A DNA stretch of 64,000 nt from Peptococcaceae bacterium BRH_c8a (GCA_000961575.1 LADP01000006.1:1-64000); one strand, 5' to 3'. Numbered from the stretch's first letter, positions 9,285 to 19,105 are shown. Numbers and translations are program-made. The notes: generated by a model not told the origin, from the sequence alone.

Positions 9285-9340
9285 TTTCCAACCTCCTTGT
9301 CGGATATGTTGCTAAAGTTGATCATTAATAGCTGTTATGT

Positions 9341-10348
9341 TTAGCCTAACCGGGTTTTGGCCTCGGCCAGCATGGCTCTGATGGGCAGGTTGTAGGGGCA
9401 CTTTTCCTCACATTCGCCGCACTCCACGCACTCCTGCGCCGTTACTTTCATGCCCTGGTAACGCTCCCTGGCCCAGTCCTGCAGTTCGTACCTGGTGAAA
9501 TATCCGTCCAGCAGGAACACCGAGGCGATATCCACTCCCTGGGGGCAGGGCTGGCAATACTCGCAACGCCGGCAGAAAGTTGTGCCCAGCTTGGCAGCCA
9601 TTTCTTCCAGCGACTTTCTTTCAGTGTCGGTCAGGGGGCGCAAGTCCGCCCCAACGGCAGCGTTTTGATCCACCTGTCCCGGTGCGTCCATGCCGGGAAT
9701 AACTGTGCTTACAGGGTGCTCCAGGATGAACCGCAGGGCTGGCCCGGTATCCCTAATGGAACCACCGGCCAGCGGTTTCATGACAATCACCCCGGTTCCC
9801 GTAGCAGCAGCCAAGTCAAGCAGTTCATCAGCACCGGCGGCTTCTACGGCGTTAAAGGGAAACTGTACCGTCTCCATTACGCCGGTTTTAAGTGCCTCCA
9901 CCAAAAAACTCCTGATGTGTCCGGTGATACCGATATGCCTGACTAGCCCTGCCTTTTGGGCCTGTTTTAGCGCTTCCAGCGCGCCGCCGGGGCCAAAGGC
10001 CTGGATGAATTCATCCCTGTCCTTTAAGTTATGCAACTGGTACAGGTCGATGTAATCAAGGGCCATTGTTTCCAGGCTTTTTTTAATATCGGCAGCCATA
10101 CCTTCAGCCGTCCTAGACATGGTCTTGGTAGCGATAATCACCTGGTCTCTTCGCTTGCCCAGCACCGCTCCAAGCTTGGCCTCACTGTCAGTATACGCCC
10201 TGGCAGTGTCAAAGAAATTGATGCCCAGTTCCAGTGCCCGGTTAATTACTACAGCAGACTCAGATTCTGAAATACGCATGATAGGAATTCCGCCAAATCC
10301 CACCACTGAAACCCTAAGGCCGGTGCGGCCCAAAATCCGGTATTGCAT
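9341..10348 (-). CDS. Aldo/keto reductase with C-terminal 4Fe-4S ferredoxin domain
   Basis: The 335-residue protein has an N-terminal (beta/alpha)8 aldo-keto reductase domain with the catalytic tyrosine in FFDTARAYTDSEAKLG and the lysine region IIATKTM. A C-terminal iron-sulfur part carries CRRCEYCQPCPQGVD and CVECGECEEKCPYNLP. This layout is common in anaerobes and joins NADPH-linked carbonyl chemistry to a ferredoxin-type cofactor; the substrate is unknown. The ATG at 10348 follows GGAGGGTTTAAA, so an upstream 29-codon extension is discarded. Confidence 0.9.
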   Translation of the reverse strand: MQYRILGRTGLRVSVVGFGGIPIMRISESESAVVINRALELGINFFDTARAYTDSEAKLGAVLGKRRDQVIIATKTMSRTAEGMAADIKKSLETMALDYIDLYQLHNLKDRDEFIQAFGPGGALEALKQAQKAGLVRHIGITGHIRSFLVEALKTGVMETVQFPFNAVEAAGADELLDLAAATGTGVIVMKPLAGGSIRDTGPALRFILEHPVSTVIPGMDAPGQVDQNAAVGADLRPLTDTERKSLEEMAAKLGTTFCRRCEYCQPCPQGVDIASVFLLDGYFTRYELQDWARERYQGMKVTAQECVECGECEEKCPYNLPIRAMLAEAKTRLG

Positions 10349-10591
10349 TTTAAACCCTCCTGAATTAAGTATCGCCGACCTTCTGCCGGACAGCCTAACG
10401 GGCCTAACACAAAAAAATAACGTCTTGGTTAACATACGTTTAATAGGTATTAAACATTTATTTACCGTTTTCCTTTTAATATGCTATCTGGTTAAAAATA
10501 CGTAGAATAAGTTCAGAGCAAAACCGTTGACATATTTAGGTCTGTTCTTTAAAATTTGGTTAGTCAGCCAACTAACTGGGAGTGATTTAAG

Positions 10592-11206
10592 ATGGCCAAA
10601 ATAGCTAACATTGACCCCCTGGATATCATTAAAGCAGCCAGGTTGTGCATACAAAAAAACGGCATGGCCAACACCACGCTCAAAGACGTGGCTAGCGCCG
10701 CCGGGGTAACCCAGGGAACGGTGTACTACCACTTCAACTCCAAGGATGAGCTTTTTGCCGCGATTATCCGCACTTCCCTGGAGGAACACCTGGCCAAGGT
10801 AGAGACGGCCTGGGATAGCACCGGCGACCCGCTGTCCAAAATTAACACGGTGTTTGAAGCAACACTGCGCACATACGGCGAGGATAGGGAATTTCACCAT
10901 CTTTTTTTTAACGTAGTGGCCCTGGGGCTGCATAATGACAGAGCGGCGGGTGAATTCAACAAGGTGCACGATTTAATCCTGCACGTGATTAATAAAAGCT
11001 GCCGTCAGATTGCAGATGTTTACGGGCGCGAACCGGAAATTTCCCTGGAGCACTTAAGCCGTATTATCTTGGCTGTGCTGCACGGCTTGGCCTTGCAGTC
11101 CCTTTTCAAACCGGACACGGATATCGAAGGGATATATAAAACATTTACTAAAATGCTTCAGAACCTTGTGGTCACAAGCTTGGGAACCGGGAGGGACAGC
11201 GAGTGA
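10592..11206 (+). CDS. TetR-family regulator of the adjacent RND operon
   Basis: The 204-residue protein has the N-terminal TetR helix-turn-helix (TTLKDVASAAGVTQGTVYYHFNSKDELFAAII) and a variable helical ligand domain. Its stop codon overlaps the start of the membrane-fusion gene by 4 nt (GTGA), so regulator and pump are translationally coupled and the repressor probably controls its own operon. GGGAGTGATTTAAG precedes the ATG. Confidence 0.93.
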   Translation: MAKIANIDPLDIIKAARLCIQKNGMANTTLKDVASAAGVTQGTVYYHFNSKDELFAAIIRTSLEEHLAKVETAWDSTGDPLSKINTVFEATLRTYGEDREFHHLFFNVVALGLHNDRAAGEFNKVHDLILHVINKSCRQIADVYGREPEISLEHLSRIILAVLHGLALQSLFKPDTDIEGIYKTFTKMLQNLVVTSLGTGRDSE

Positions 11207-12369
11207 TACCAGCGTTACGCTGTGGAACTAAAAGGGCGATTAATAATACCCGCCGCGTGGACAAGAGCGACACGTACCGGTTACTAACCGGGCTAATCTT
11301 CTGTCTGGCCCTGCTGCTGTCGGGCTGCACTAAACCGCCTGCACCCCAGGCAACTCCTTTGCCAGTGGTAAATGTGGAGGAAGCCAAGCCTTCCGAAGCC
11401 CATCGCAACATCGTGACCACCGGCCTGGTAAAACCCTGGCAGGAAGCTAAATTATCATTCCAGGTGCCTGGGCAAATTTTGCAGGGCCCTACCGCCGAGG
11501 GCGTCGCTGTAGCCCAGGGTGCGGTACTAGCTGTACTGGATAATGCCGACTATCAGGCGCAGGCTGAATCAGCCAGTCACCAACTGGAACTGACCCGGGT
11601 AGAAGTAGAACGCACCCAGGCCGATCTGCAGCGAGTTGAACAGCTGTTTGCAGCAGGCGCCGTACCGGAAAAGAACCTGGAGGATGCGCGGTTTGCCAAC
11701 CGGGCCGCCCTGGCCCGGGCCGGTCAGGCCCAAAGCGCGCTGGACCAAGCGGAGCTGGCCGTGAACCACAGTTCCCTGCAAGCACCCTTTGCCGGTGAAG
11801 TATTGAAGCGGTTGGGCGAAAAAGGGGAAATGGTGGCTGCGGGCACCCCGGTAATATTGCTGGGGCAATTGGATCCGGTGAAAATATCGATAACTGCCGC
11901 CGCCGGAGATACAAGCAGTTGGCCTGTGGGCGCCGAGGTGCTGGTCGGCGCCGGCCCCGTTGCCGAAACCAACGGAGACAATAGTGGCCAAAAAGCTGTT
12001 GTGCACAGCATCAGTCCCGGGGCGGAAGGATATACCGGTTCCTTTGAAGTGGTGCTGAAGCTGGCCAACGCAGACCGGAATTTACGCCCTGGCCAGGTGG
12101 TCAATGTGGAGCGGCAGGTTGTAACCGCACCGGCCCTGTGGGTGCCGTTTAAGTCGGTAGTCAGCCGCGGCGAAGCATTAAAATACGTTTTTGTTTACCA
12201 ACCCGGGGACGGCACGGTCAAGCAACTCCCGGTTGCACTGGGCCCGGTATCGGGCGACCGAATCCAGGTAACCCAAGGGCTTGAAGCGGGTGACCTGGTG
12301 CTGGTGATGATGCCCGGTGACCTAAAAGACGGTGCCAGGGTCGAGGTGAAAGAAAATGGGCCCCATTGA
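11203..12369 (+). CDS. RND efflux membrane-fusion lipoprotein (HlyD/AcrA type)
   Basis: The 388-residue protein has a lipoprotein signal with lipobox LLSGC, then the membrane-fusion order: biotinyl-lipoyl-like half motif (SFQVPGQIL), a coiled-coil hairpin (about residues 110-185), lipoyl half (LQAPFAGEVLKRLGEKGEMV) and beta-barrel. It would bridge the RND pump on the outside of the membrane. The GTG start at 11203 overlaps the tetR stop; a GTG at 11257 nearer the signal peptide is an alternative. It overlaps the pump gene by 14 nt. Confidence 0.9.
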   Translation: MIPALRCGTKRAINNTRRVDKSDTYRLLTGLIFCLALLLSGCTKPPAPQATPLPVVNVEEAKPSEAHRNIVTTGLVKPWQEAKLSFQVPGQILQGPTAEGVAVAQGAVLAVLDNADYQAQAESASHQLELTRVEVERTQADLQRVEQLFAAGAVPEKNLEDARFANRAALARAGQAQSALDQAELAVNHSSLQAPFAGEVLKRLGEKGEMVAAGTPVILLGQLDPVKISITAAAGDTSSWPVGAEVLVGAGPVAETNGDNSGQKAVVHSISPGAEGYTGSFEVVLKLANADRNLRPGQVVNVERQVVTAPALWVPFKSVVSRGEALKYVFVYQPGDGTVKQLPVALGPVSGDRIQVTQGLEAGDLVLVMMPGDLKDGARVEVKENGPH

Positions 12370-15300
12370 AGCGGGTTTAAAATACCGTAAAATCACCCTG
12401 GTTATTTTTATCATTCTAATTGCTGCCGGCGTGGCCGGTTTCTTTGCCATGCCCCGCTATGAGGATCCCCAGTTTAAAATTTATACCGCCCAGGTAATTA
12501 CCACCTACCCTGGTGCCACACCGGAACAGGTGGAAGCGCTGGTTACAGCGCCCCTGGAAGAAAAGATTGATGAAATGAAAGAAGTGCAGGATATCATATC
12601 CACTTCATCCAACGGGGTATCCATTATTTACGTGGAACTGGCCGGTAACGCCGAGCGGGAAAAGGGCTGGGACGCACTGCGACGGAAGGTAGACGAGACC
12701 CGGCCATTGCTGCCGGCCGGGGCCGGGGAACCAAAAGTAGATGACGAATTAAACCGTACCTGCACCATGCTGCTACACCTGTTGGTGCCGCCGGATAAAC
12801 CGGCAACGGCACTGAGAGAAACCGCCGAACAGTGGCAAGACGCCATTAAGCAGGTACCGGGGATTGAGAGAGTTGAGTTGGTGGGTTTGCCCGAGGAGCA
12901 AATACAAGTGACCTTTAATTCCGCCGCTCTGGCCGCCCGGCATTTAAGCTGGCTTCATCTGGCCGACGCGCTCCAGAAGAGAAACGTCAGTATTCCGGGC
13001 GGGATCGTTCGGGAAGGGCAAATGGGCCTGCTGGTGGAATCATCCGGCGAGTACCGTTCCCTGAGCGAAATAGAGGATACCGTCATTTACCGCCCGCCCG
13101 GCGGCGCAGCGGTGCGGGTCGGCGACGTGGCCGGGGTTACCCGATCCCAAGCCCGCACCGAGGCCCTGGTGGAAACCAACGGCCGGCCGGGCGTTGCCCT
13201 AGCCATTTATGTAAAGGAAGGCCAATCGATATTTAATGTAGAGAAGGCCGTTAACCTGCGCATCCGGGAATTGCAGGATGACCTGCCCCCGGAGGTGGAA
13301 CTGGTGGTGGCATTTAACCAGTCGGAAAGCGTCAGCGATAAGTTTAGCGAATTGGGCAGGGAATTTGTTATCGGCATGGCGGTGGTACTGCTGGTTTGCC
13401 TTTTAGGGCTGCACTGGCGCACAGCGGTCATGGTGGCTCTGGCCATACCTACTTCTATGGCCGTGGGCTTTGCGTTCCTGGCCGGGGCCGGCATGGATAT
13501 ACACCAGATTACCATTGCTGCCCTGATAATAGCTCTGGGCATTCTGGTGGACGATGCTATCGTAGTGAACGATAATATCGAGCGCCACTTGGCCCTGGGT
13601 GCCGACCGGTATTCGGCAGCCCTTGAGGGCACCAGTGAAGTGGCTGTTCCCATCCTTACCGCCACCGTGGCCACGGTTTCATCATTTATCCCCCTGGCCC
13701 TGCTCCGGGGCGACATCGGTGAGTTCGTTCGTGCCCTGCCCCTGGTGGTATCGGTAACCATGCTGGCTTCGATGGTGGTCTCCCTGTGGCTGGTGCCCAT
13801 ACTGCGCTACTGGTCGGTGAAGCCCCAGGCTATAGCTGAGACCCGGCCCAGCGACGGCCTGCTTGGCCCCGCACTGGACAGATTGGGCCGCTGGTACGGG
13901 GAAAAACTGGCAGTTACCCTGAAGCGTCCGGTGCTGACCGTAGCAACAGCCCTTCTTCTGAGTGCCGCAGCCCTGGCTTTGCTTCCTTTCATGGGGGTGC
14001 AATTTTTCCCAATGGCCGAGCGGTCGGAGTTTCTAATTGATATTGAGACCCCCCGGGGCTGCAGCCTCGACGAGACGGCAATGGTGGCCCGTGATACTGC
14101 TGATCTAGTAGCCCAAAAACAAGGTGTCTATAACGTTGTTACATACATCGGCCGACAGATTCCCAAGTTCTATTACAATGAAATTCCGGGCGGGCGCGGG
14201 GAAACCATTGCCCAAGTGTTAGTCGTTACCGGAGCAAAGGGCCGCGACACCACCAGACAACTGGTAGGCGAGCTTAGAAACGAGCTGCCCGGCCAGTTCC
14301 CCGGCACCAGGGTCACGGTACGCGAACTTGAACAAGGGCCGCCCGTGGGTGCCCCGGTGGCTGTCCGGATACATGGTGCTGACATTGGGCAACTACGCCA
14401 CCTGGGGGGACAGGTAGCGGATATCTTAAACCGCACCCCCGGTGCTATGAACGTGCATGACGATATGGGGTTGGATTATTATTCTATGCGGGTTAACTCG
14501 TCACCCGAGCTTACCACCCGCTGGGGCGTATCGGAGGAGGACATCGCCCGCTCGGTGCGCATGGCGGTGGATGGGCTGGAGATTAGCTCCTACCGCGAGG
14601 GCAATGACCTGTTCCCCATAGTGCTACGGGCCGGCAGCGAGTCAACCCTGGCGGGCATCTCTTCCCTATGGGTGCCGTCCAGAAACACCGGCGCCGTACT
14701 TCCCCTGACCCAGGTAGCTGCTGTGGAGGCGGGATGGACATCCGGGGATATCAACAGGCACAACTTAGAACGGATTATCACCGTGCGGGCTTACACCGAC
14801 AAAGCCCTGGCCAGCGATATCATTAATTCATCGGCAGCGGAAATCAGCGCCCTGCCATTGCCGTCTGGTTACCGGGTGGAATACGGCGGGGAAACCGAAG
14901 ATCGAGACGAAGCCTTTACCAGTATCGGTAAGCTTTCCATCCTGGTGCTCTTTTTAATTTTCCTGATTATAGCCATCCAGTTTTATTCACTGACCAAGCC
15001 CGCTATCATCCTGCTGTCGGTCTACCTGGCCTTTTGCGGTGCCATACTGGCGCTGTTTTTCACCGGCACCCCGGTTGGTTTTATGGCCATTCTGGGTATC
15101 GCCAGCCTGTCTGGTATAGTGGTGCGTAACGGCATCGTACTGATAGACTTTATTGAAGGGGGCCTTAAGCGCGGCCGGCCGCTGCCTGAGGCCATCCGTG
15201 AGGCCGGGCAGGTACGCCTGCGCCCCATTCTACTTACATCCACCACTGCCGTTGGTGGCCTGGCACCTATGGCCATTATGGGCGGCAGTCTGTGGCGTCC

Positions 15301-15412
15301 GATGGCCATGTGCATCATCGGCGGCCTGGTGTTCTCCACCGTACTGACGCTGGTAGTGGTACCCAACATGTACCTGCTGCTGGCCCGTCTCAAGCAATCC
15401 AGGTTAAAATGA
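12356..15412 (+). CDS. RND-family efflux permease (AcrB/MexB-like)
   Basis: The 1018-residue permease has the two-fold RND pattern: one N-terminal membrane segment, a large periplasm-type domain, six segments, then the same again. The proton relay motif of TM4 is intact (GILVDDAIVVNDNIERH, two Asp). TM11 reads SLSGIVVRNGIVLIDFIEGG. It exports hydrophobic compounds using the proton gradient. No outer-membrane TolC-type gene is beside it, as expected for a Gram-positive-type cell. The start ATG overlaps the membrane-fusion gene, giving a tetR-MFP-RND operon. Confidence 0.93.
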   Translation: MGPIEAGLKYRKITLVIFIILIAAGVAGFFAMPRYEDPQFKIYTAQVITTYPGATPEQVEALVTAPLEEKIDEMKEVQDIISTSSNGVSIIYVELAGNAEREKGWDALRRKVDETRPLLPAGAGEPKVDDELNRTCTMLLHLLVPPDKPATALRETAEQWQDAIKQVPGIERVELVGLPEEQIQVTFNSAALAARHLSWLHLADALQKRNVSIPGGIVREGQMGLLVESSGEYRSLSEIEDTVIYRPPGGAAVRVGDVAGVTRSQARTEALVETNGRPGVALAIYVKEGQSIFNVEKAVNLRIRELQDDLPPEVELVVAFNQSESVSDKFSELGREFVIGMAVVLLVCLLGLHWRTAVMVALAIPTSMAVGFAFLAGAGMDIHQITIAALIIALGILVDDAIVVNDNIERHLALGADRYSAALEGTSEVAVPILTATVATVSSFIPLALLRGDIGEFVRALPLVVSVTMLASMVVSLWLVPILRYWSVKPQAIAETRPSDGLLGPALDRLGRWYGEKLAVTLKRPVLTVATALLLSAAALALLPFMGVQFFPMAERSEFLIDIETPRGCSLDETAMVARDTADLVAQKQGVYNVVTYIGRQIPKFYYNEIPGGRGETIAQVLVVTGAKGRDTTRQLVGELRNELPGQFPGTRVTVRELEQGPPVGAPVAVRIHGADIGQLRHLGGQVADILNRTPGAMNVHDDMGLDYYSMRVNSSPELTTRWGVSEEDIARSVRMAVDGLEISSYREGNDLFPIVLRAGSESTLAGISSLWVPSRNTGAVLPLTQVAAVEAGWTSGDINRHNLERIITVRAYTDKALASDIINSSAAEISALPLPSGYRVEYGGETEDRDEAFTSIGKLSILVLFLIFLIIAIQFYSLTKPAIILLSVYLAFCGAILALFFTGTPVGFMAILGIASLSGIVVRNGIVLIDFIEGGLKRGRPLPEAIREAGQVRLRPILLTSTTAVGGLAPMAIMGGSLWRPMAMCIIGGLVFSTVLTLVVVPNMYLLLARLKQSRLK

Positions 15413-15487
15413 CAATTTCTTTAACCCACTTGCAGAATCAATTTAAGGGTTTATTAATAAATCTATAACATCCGCTAACATAACAAA

Positions 15488-15505
15488 CCCGGCTTTATAG
15501 CCGGG
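15488..15505. terminator. Hairpin between convergent RND and Asp23 genes
   Basis: CCCGGCT/AGCCGGG with loop TTAT lies between convergent genes. The T-run is weak on either strand (GTTTGTT on the minus strand), so terminator function is moderate inference. Confidence 0.55.
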
Positions 15506-15544
15506 CCTTATACATCGTGTTTAAATTTTAATCTACTGCAATGG

Positions 15545-15949
15545 TTACTTCACCCTGTCCACATTGGCACTGGGCTCTTCTTCAAAGGCAACTCCTTGAA
15601 TATTAACATTGGTTTCCACCACATTAAGGCCAGTCATTTCTTCAACTGCTCCCTTGACGGCCTTTTGAATACTAGCCGCTAATTCCGGAATACGCGCGCC
15701 GAATTCAACTATAACATAAATGTCCACCGCAGCTTCTTTCTCGCCTACTTCCACCTTTACGCCTTTGGAAAGGTTCCGACGTCCTAATCTTTCGACGATA
15801 CCACCAGCAATGCCACCGCTCATATCGGCCACTCCCTGAACGTTAGTGGCAGCCAAACCGGCTATAATACGCACCACCTCTTCAGCAATGGTTACTGTAC
15901 CAAGGCTTGTTTGCTCCTTATGCATCACTAGCGCTTCCCGTTCTTCCAT
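15545..15949 (-). CDS. Asp23/Gls24-family envelope stress protein
   Basis: The 134-residue protein matches the Asp23/Gls24 family (GTVTIAEEVVRIIAGLAATNVQGVADMSGG, VKVEVGEKEAAVDIYVIVEFG). These proteins sit at the cytoplasmic face of the membrane and are linked to envelope stress and fatty acid metabolism in Firmicutes. The ATG at 15949 is preceded by AGGAGGTGATTATCA, an almost perfect ribosome binding site. It stands alone, with a cold-shock gene upstream. Confidence 0.93.
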   Translation of the reverse strand: MEEREALVMHKEQTSLGTVTIAEEVVRIIAGLAATNVQGVADMSGGIAGGIVERLGRRNLSKGVKVEVGEKEAAVDIYVIVEFGARIPELAASIQKAVKGAVEEMTGLNVVETNVNIQGVAFEEEPSANVDRVK

Positions 15950-16095
15950 TGATAATCACCTCCTGCTCACTTGCAACAACTTTATTATTATTATTAGGTT
16001 GTCTGGTTAATTAATCCTATAATAACATATTTGACACAATTTCGCAAGTAGACTATACAAGCATACAAGCTATATTGAACCCAGACGACGCAAAA

Positions 16096-16120
16096 AGGAT
16101 GCCGTTATTAACGGCATCCT
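16096..16120 (-). terminator. Terminator of the second cold-shock gene
   Basis: An 11-bp perfect stem AGGATGCCGTT/AACGGCATCCT with a 3-nt loop is followed on the minus strand by TTTTTGCG, 23 bp past the stop codon. Confidence 0.85.
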
Positions 16121-16142
16121 CGGTTGGTTGTCTGTTTTAGTT

Positions 16143-16340
16143 TTACAGTTTTACAACGTTTGCAGCCTGGGGACCGCGGTTTCCTTCGACTACGTCGAAC
16201 TCAACTCTTTGTCCTTCTTCCAGGGTCTTAAAACCTTCAGTTTGGATGGCGGAAAAATGTACGAATACATCGCCACCGGTTTCCTGCTCAATAAAACCAA
16301 AACCTTTGTCCGCGTTAAACCATTTTACAGTACCAGTCAT
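16143..16340 (-). CDS. Cold-shock protein (CspA family), copy 2
   Basis: This is a 65-residue paralog of the protein at 8337-8534, with RNP1 (KGFGFIE) and RNP2 (DVFVHFSAI). It starts with an ordinary ATG after GGGGAGGCCACATATTTAA. The two copies differ most in the second half, so they may respond to different conditions; this is inference. Confidence 0.95.
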   Translation of the reverse strand: MTGTVKWFNADKGFGFIEQETGGDVFVHFSAIQTEGFKTLEEGQRVEFDVVEGNRGPQAANVVKL

Positions 16341-16425
16341 TTAAATATGTGGCCTCCCCGAGTTTTTTTTCATTAAAAAGCGGAGCACCTTCAAACACCT
16401 TCCGAAACCAATCTTGCGTTAATTA

Positions 16426-16471
16426 GGGACATTCTCCATTTGGGGCCAATCCTCCGTAGGAGGTATGTCCC
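16426..16471. repeat. REP-like palindrome with GGGACAT ... ATGTCCC arms
   Basis: Outer arms GGGACAT (16426-16432) and ATGTCCC (16465-16471) enclose an inner hairpin CCTCC-GTA-GGAGG. A further GTGTCCCC lies at about 16488. A related GGGGACGGTTCTTGACTT stretch occurs near 20818. Such REP-like intergenic units are common in clostridia-related genomes. They fill the 16341-16669 gap, which holds no supported gene. Confidence 0.6.
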
Positions 16472-16669
16472 CTTTCACTAAAAAGAAGTGTGTCCCCTTT
16501 CCTTTGAAAGGTCGAAGATAAATCTGGGTTTTTCCAACTCTTTAACGTACGGCTAGATAATATCATAGATTTGTCTTTATTGCAAATTTTTTAAGGTAAA
16601 AAATTTTATAAGCTATATTAGCATCACGTTACTAATGATTAACTCGTGCTTCTTAAAATCCAGGCCTGG

Positions 16670-17098
16670 CTAAGCACGCTTGACGGAATTGATTTTATCG
16701 CCAATCTCCAACTTGTCAACCACGTCCATGCCTGAGGTAACCATACCAAATACTGCGTACTGCCCGTCCAGCCAGGACGCGTCGGTGGTCAGAATATAAA
16801 ACTGTGAACCTGCCGAGTCGGGGTTGGCAGACCGGGCCATAGCCAATGCACCGCGCACGTTCTTCAGTTCCGGGTGTGTCTCCAGCTTGATATTCCAGCC
16901 AGGGCCTCCGGTACCGTTGCCCTTGGGGTCACCGCCCTGTACCACCCAGTCTTCTACCCGGTGAAAGGTCAGACCGTCGTAAAAGCCGGAGTCAGTGAGC
17001 TTTAAAAAGTTTTCCACTGTAATGGGCATTTTCTCCGGATGCAGCTCCAGTTCAATGTCGCCCTTGGCTGTGTTAACTACTACTTTTTGTGTTGCCAT
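16670..17098 (-). CDS. Peptidyl-prolyl cis-trans isomerase, cyclophilin type
   Basis: The 142-residue protein is a short cytoplasmic cyclophilin with the catalytic patch FHRVEDWVVQGGDPKGNGTGGPG and the MARSANPDSAGSQFYI motif, in which Ser-Ala replace the more usual Met-Ala around the active site. It speeds proline isomerisation in folding. ATG at 17098 follows GGGAG by nine nt; the upstream ATG lacks a ribosome binding site. It has no signal peptide. Confidence 0.93.
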   Translation of the reverse strand: MATQKVVVNTAKGDIELELHPEKMPITVENFLKLTDSGFYDGLTFHRVEDWVVQGGDPKGNGTGGPGWNIKLETHPELKNVRGALAMARSANPDSAGSQFYILTTDASWLDGQYAVFGMVTSGMDVVDKLEIGDKINSVKRA

Positions 17099-17142
17099 GC
17101 TTAACAACTCCCTATTCATAAATATATATTTTTACTAAGTGC

Positions 17143-17277
17143 TCATCCTGAGCGCTAGCGAAGGAGCTTAAGATTCTTCACTTCGTTCAGAATGACATAA
17201 CCCTTGGAAATAGACTATCGCGTTGTCATCCTGAGCGCTAGCGAAGGGTCTAGATTTTTCACTTCGTTCAAAATGAC
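17143..17277. repeat. Two tandem copies of a dispersed CATCCTGAGCG...GAATGACA repeat
   Basis: TCATCCTGAGCGCTAGCGAAG begins at 17143 and again at about 17226. Each copy is followed about 35 bp later by CACTTCGTTCAGAATGACA or a near copy. A third unit lies inverted at 39421-39457. The pattern is a small mobile or REP-like intergenic repeat, with the ends forming an imperfect inverted repeat. Confidence 0.75.
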
Positions 17278-17307
17278 ATGAAACTGTCCCAGCAAAATAG
17301 CTGCTTT

Positions 17308-17493
17308 TTACTTCCTTTTAACACCCTTATCCCGGTTTAATGCTTCCAAGCTGAAGCGGTCTTTTTCAGCGTAGCATTCCGGGCACACCCAATCGTCAGG
17401 TAAATCTTCAAACGGTGTCCCCGGGGGCACTTCTTCCGCACCCACAGCCGGATCGTAAACGTACCCGCAAACTTCGCAAAGCCATTTTTCCAC
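17308..17493 (-). CDS. Rubredoxin
   Basis: The 61-residue protein holds the two CxxCG-type knuckles of rubredoxin ([10 protein letters not shown] and [11 protein letters not shown]), binding one Fe by four Cys. It is the likely electron donor for the flavodiiron protein and superoxide reductase encoded at 6.4-8.1 kb. GTG at 17493 is chosen: AAGGGGG sits seven nt upstream. The second knuckle has CPECYA where CPxCGA is usual, so the Gly is replaced by Tyr. Confidence 0.92.
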   Translation of the reverse strand: MEKWLCEVCGYVYDPAVGAEEVPPGTPFEDLPDDWVCPECYAEKDRFSLEALNRDKGVKRK

Positions 17494-17558
17494 CGATAAT
17501 CCCCCTTTATACATTTTTAGTGGGATTTTCTTCTGGCTGTTTAAAAGCCAGCGCTAAT

Positions 17559-17756
17559 CTAGTTTAACAACAACGGGATAACGTGCACAATAGTGCCGCA
17601 CTGGTCACACTTTACCTTACAGCTCTTGGGCAGTTTATCAAAAACAATTTCATGTTCACACAGAGTGCATTTTACCGCCGACTGGCCGGCCTTGTTTCTA
17701 TACTCCTGTGCTTTGTCACTGCCGCTGCAGGATGAGCATTCTCCGCAACCGGACAT
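17559..17756 (-). CDS. Small double zinc-ribbon-like protein
   Basis: The 65-residue protein has an N-terminal CGECSSCSG segment and a zinc ribbon made of CTLCEHEI and CDQCGTIVHV. I do not recognise a named family. It lies between a rubredoxin gene and a flavoprotein gene on the same strand, but this does not fix a function. Confidence 0.7.
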   Translation of the reverse strand: MSGCGECSSCSGSDKAQEYRNKAGQSAVKCTLCEHEIVFDKLPKSCKVKCDQCGTIVHVIPLLLN

Positions 17757-17848
17757 ATTTTTCCCTCCCCTTATTTGGCACAGCCCCTAAAAAAACTTAT
17801 CTACTTTTTTCTATGTTTAGTTTAATTAACCTTGTTAATAATTTATTT

Positions 17849-19105
17849 TTATATGTTCAGCGCTGCGCTTTCTCCGGCCACAAAACCGGAAGACCAGGCC
17901 CATTGCAAATTATAACCTCCGCAGTCACCATCAATATCCAGTAATTCACCGGCTATGTAAAGACCGGGAACCAGTTTGGAGGCCATAGTTTTTTGGTCCA
18001 CCTCCGCCACATCCACCCCGCCGGCGGTCACCTGGGCTGATGGCCAAGCCCTGGTTCCGGTAACCTCAAAGCGCCAGTCCTGTAAAATATTGACGATAGC
18101 CTCTTTTTCCGCGTTGGTAACGTGTCCCACGGCTTTGCGCGGGTCTGTAATACCGGCCTCTTTAAGCAGCACCGGTATCAGGCGCTTGTTGATTAAACCC
18201 ACAAAGCTGAATTCCAGGGTCTTAGTGGGCTGGGTCTCCAGACGCCGGGTCAGAAGTTGCTGCAGTTCATCCCGGGACATGGCGCTGATTAGGTTTACTT
18301 TTAAAATCACGCTGCCGCCGCGCAGGTGCGCATTGGCAGTGCGGCTAAGCGCCAGTATCGGCGGGCCGGATATACCATAATCGGTAAATAGTATTTCTCC
18401 GGCGGCCTGTTCAATGGGACGACCATCTACCCATACTTCGGCGTTACCGACAAACTTGACCCCGGATATGCTTTTTAAGAAGCCGGCGGCCAGCTTTAGC
18501 TGCACCAAGGCGGGGTATGGTTCCACTATACTGTGGCCCAGTTGCCGGGCTAGATCGTAGCCGCTACCGTCAGAACCCAGGTTTGGGGCTGCCCGCCCTC
18601 CGGTGGCGATGATCACCCGGTGAGCCTTAACTTGCTTGCCGCCGGCAAGTTGCAGGATGAATTCCCCGTCCCGGCCGGTAATTTTGCTCACGCCGGCTTC
18701 ACACAGCACCTCGATATCCCGGGCTTCCACCTCGTAACGCAAAACATCCAACACGCTGGAGGCCTGGTCGGACATGGGAAAAACCTTGCCGCCTTCTTCC
18801 ACTTTCCAAGCTATGCCCAGTGCTTCAAAAAAAGACATGGTGCGGTAAAAGTCGAACCGGCTCAGCGCGCTGTAAGCAAAACGGGGATTGGAACCATGAT
18901 AATGCTCGATATCCAGGTCTGTATTACTTAAATTGCAACGGCCGTTGCCGGTGGCCAATATTTTCTTGCCCACTCGGTCCAGCCGCTCCAGCACCGTTAC
19001 CCTGGCGCCCACGGAAGCAGCGGCGATGGCTGCGGTAAGCCCGGCGGCTCCGCCACCCACCACTGCCACATCAACGGGTTTATGGTTTTGGTTTTGGTTG
19101 TTCAT
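17849..19105 (-). CDS. NAD(P)/FAD-dependent oxidoreductase, HI0933/BaiN family
   Basis: The 418-residue flavoprotein opens with the FAD dinucleotide motif VAVVGGGAAGLTAAIAAASVGARVTVLE. It carries the family signatures GNGRCNLSN and, at the end, GLYIAGELLDIDGDCGGYNLQWAWSSGFVAG. The family includes BaiN-type flavin dehydrogenases; the true substrate here is unknown. The ATG at 19105 has AGGAT nine nt upstream. Confidence 0.92.
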   Translation of the reverse strand: MNNQNQNHKPVDVAVVGGGAAGLTAAIAAASVGARVTVLERLDRVGKKILATGNGRCNLSNTDLDIEHYHGSNPRFAYSALSRFDFYRTMSFFEALGIAWKVEEGGKVFPMSDQASSVLDVLRYEVEARDIEVLCEAGVSKITGRDGEFILQLAGGKQVKAHRVIIATGGRAAPNLGSDGSGYDLARQLGHSIVEPYPALVQLKLAAGFLKSISGVKFVGNAEVWVDGRPIEQAAGEILFTDYGISGPPILALSRTANAHLRGGSVILKVNLISAMSRDELQQLLTRRLETQPTKTLEFSFVGLINKRLIPVLLKEAGITDPRKAVGHVTNAEKEAIVNILQDWRFEVTGTRAWPSAQVTAGGVDVAEVDQKTMASKLVPGLYIAGELLDIDGDCGGYNLQWAWSSGFVAGESAALNI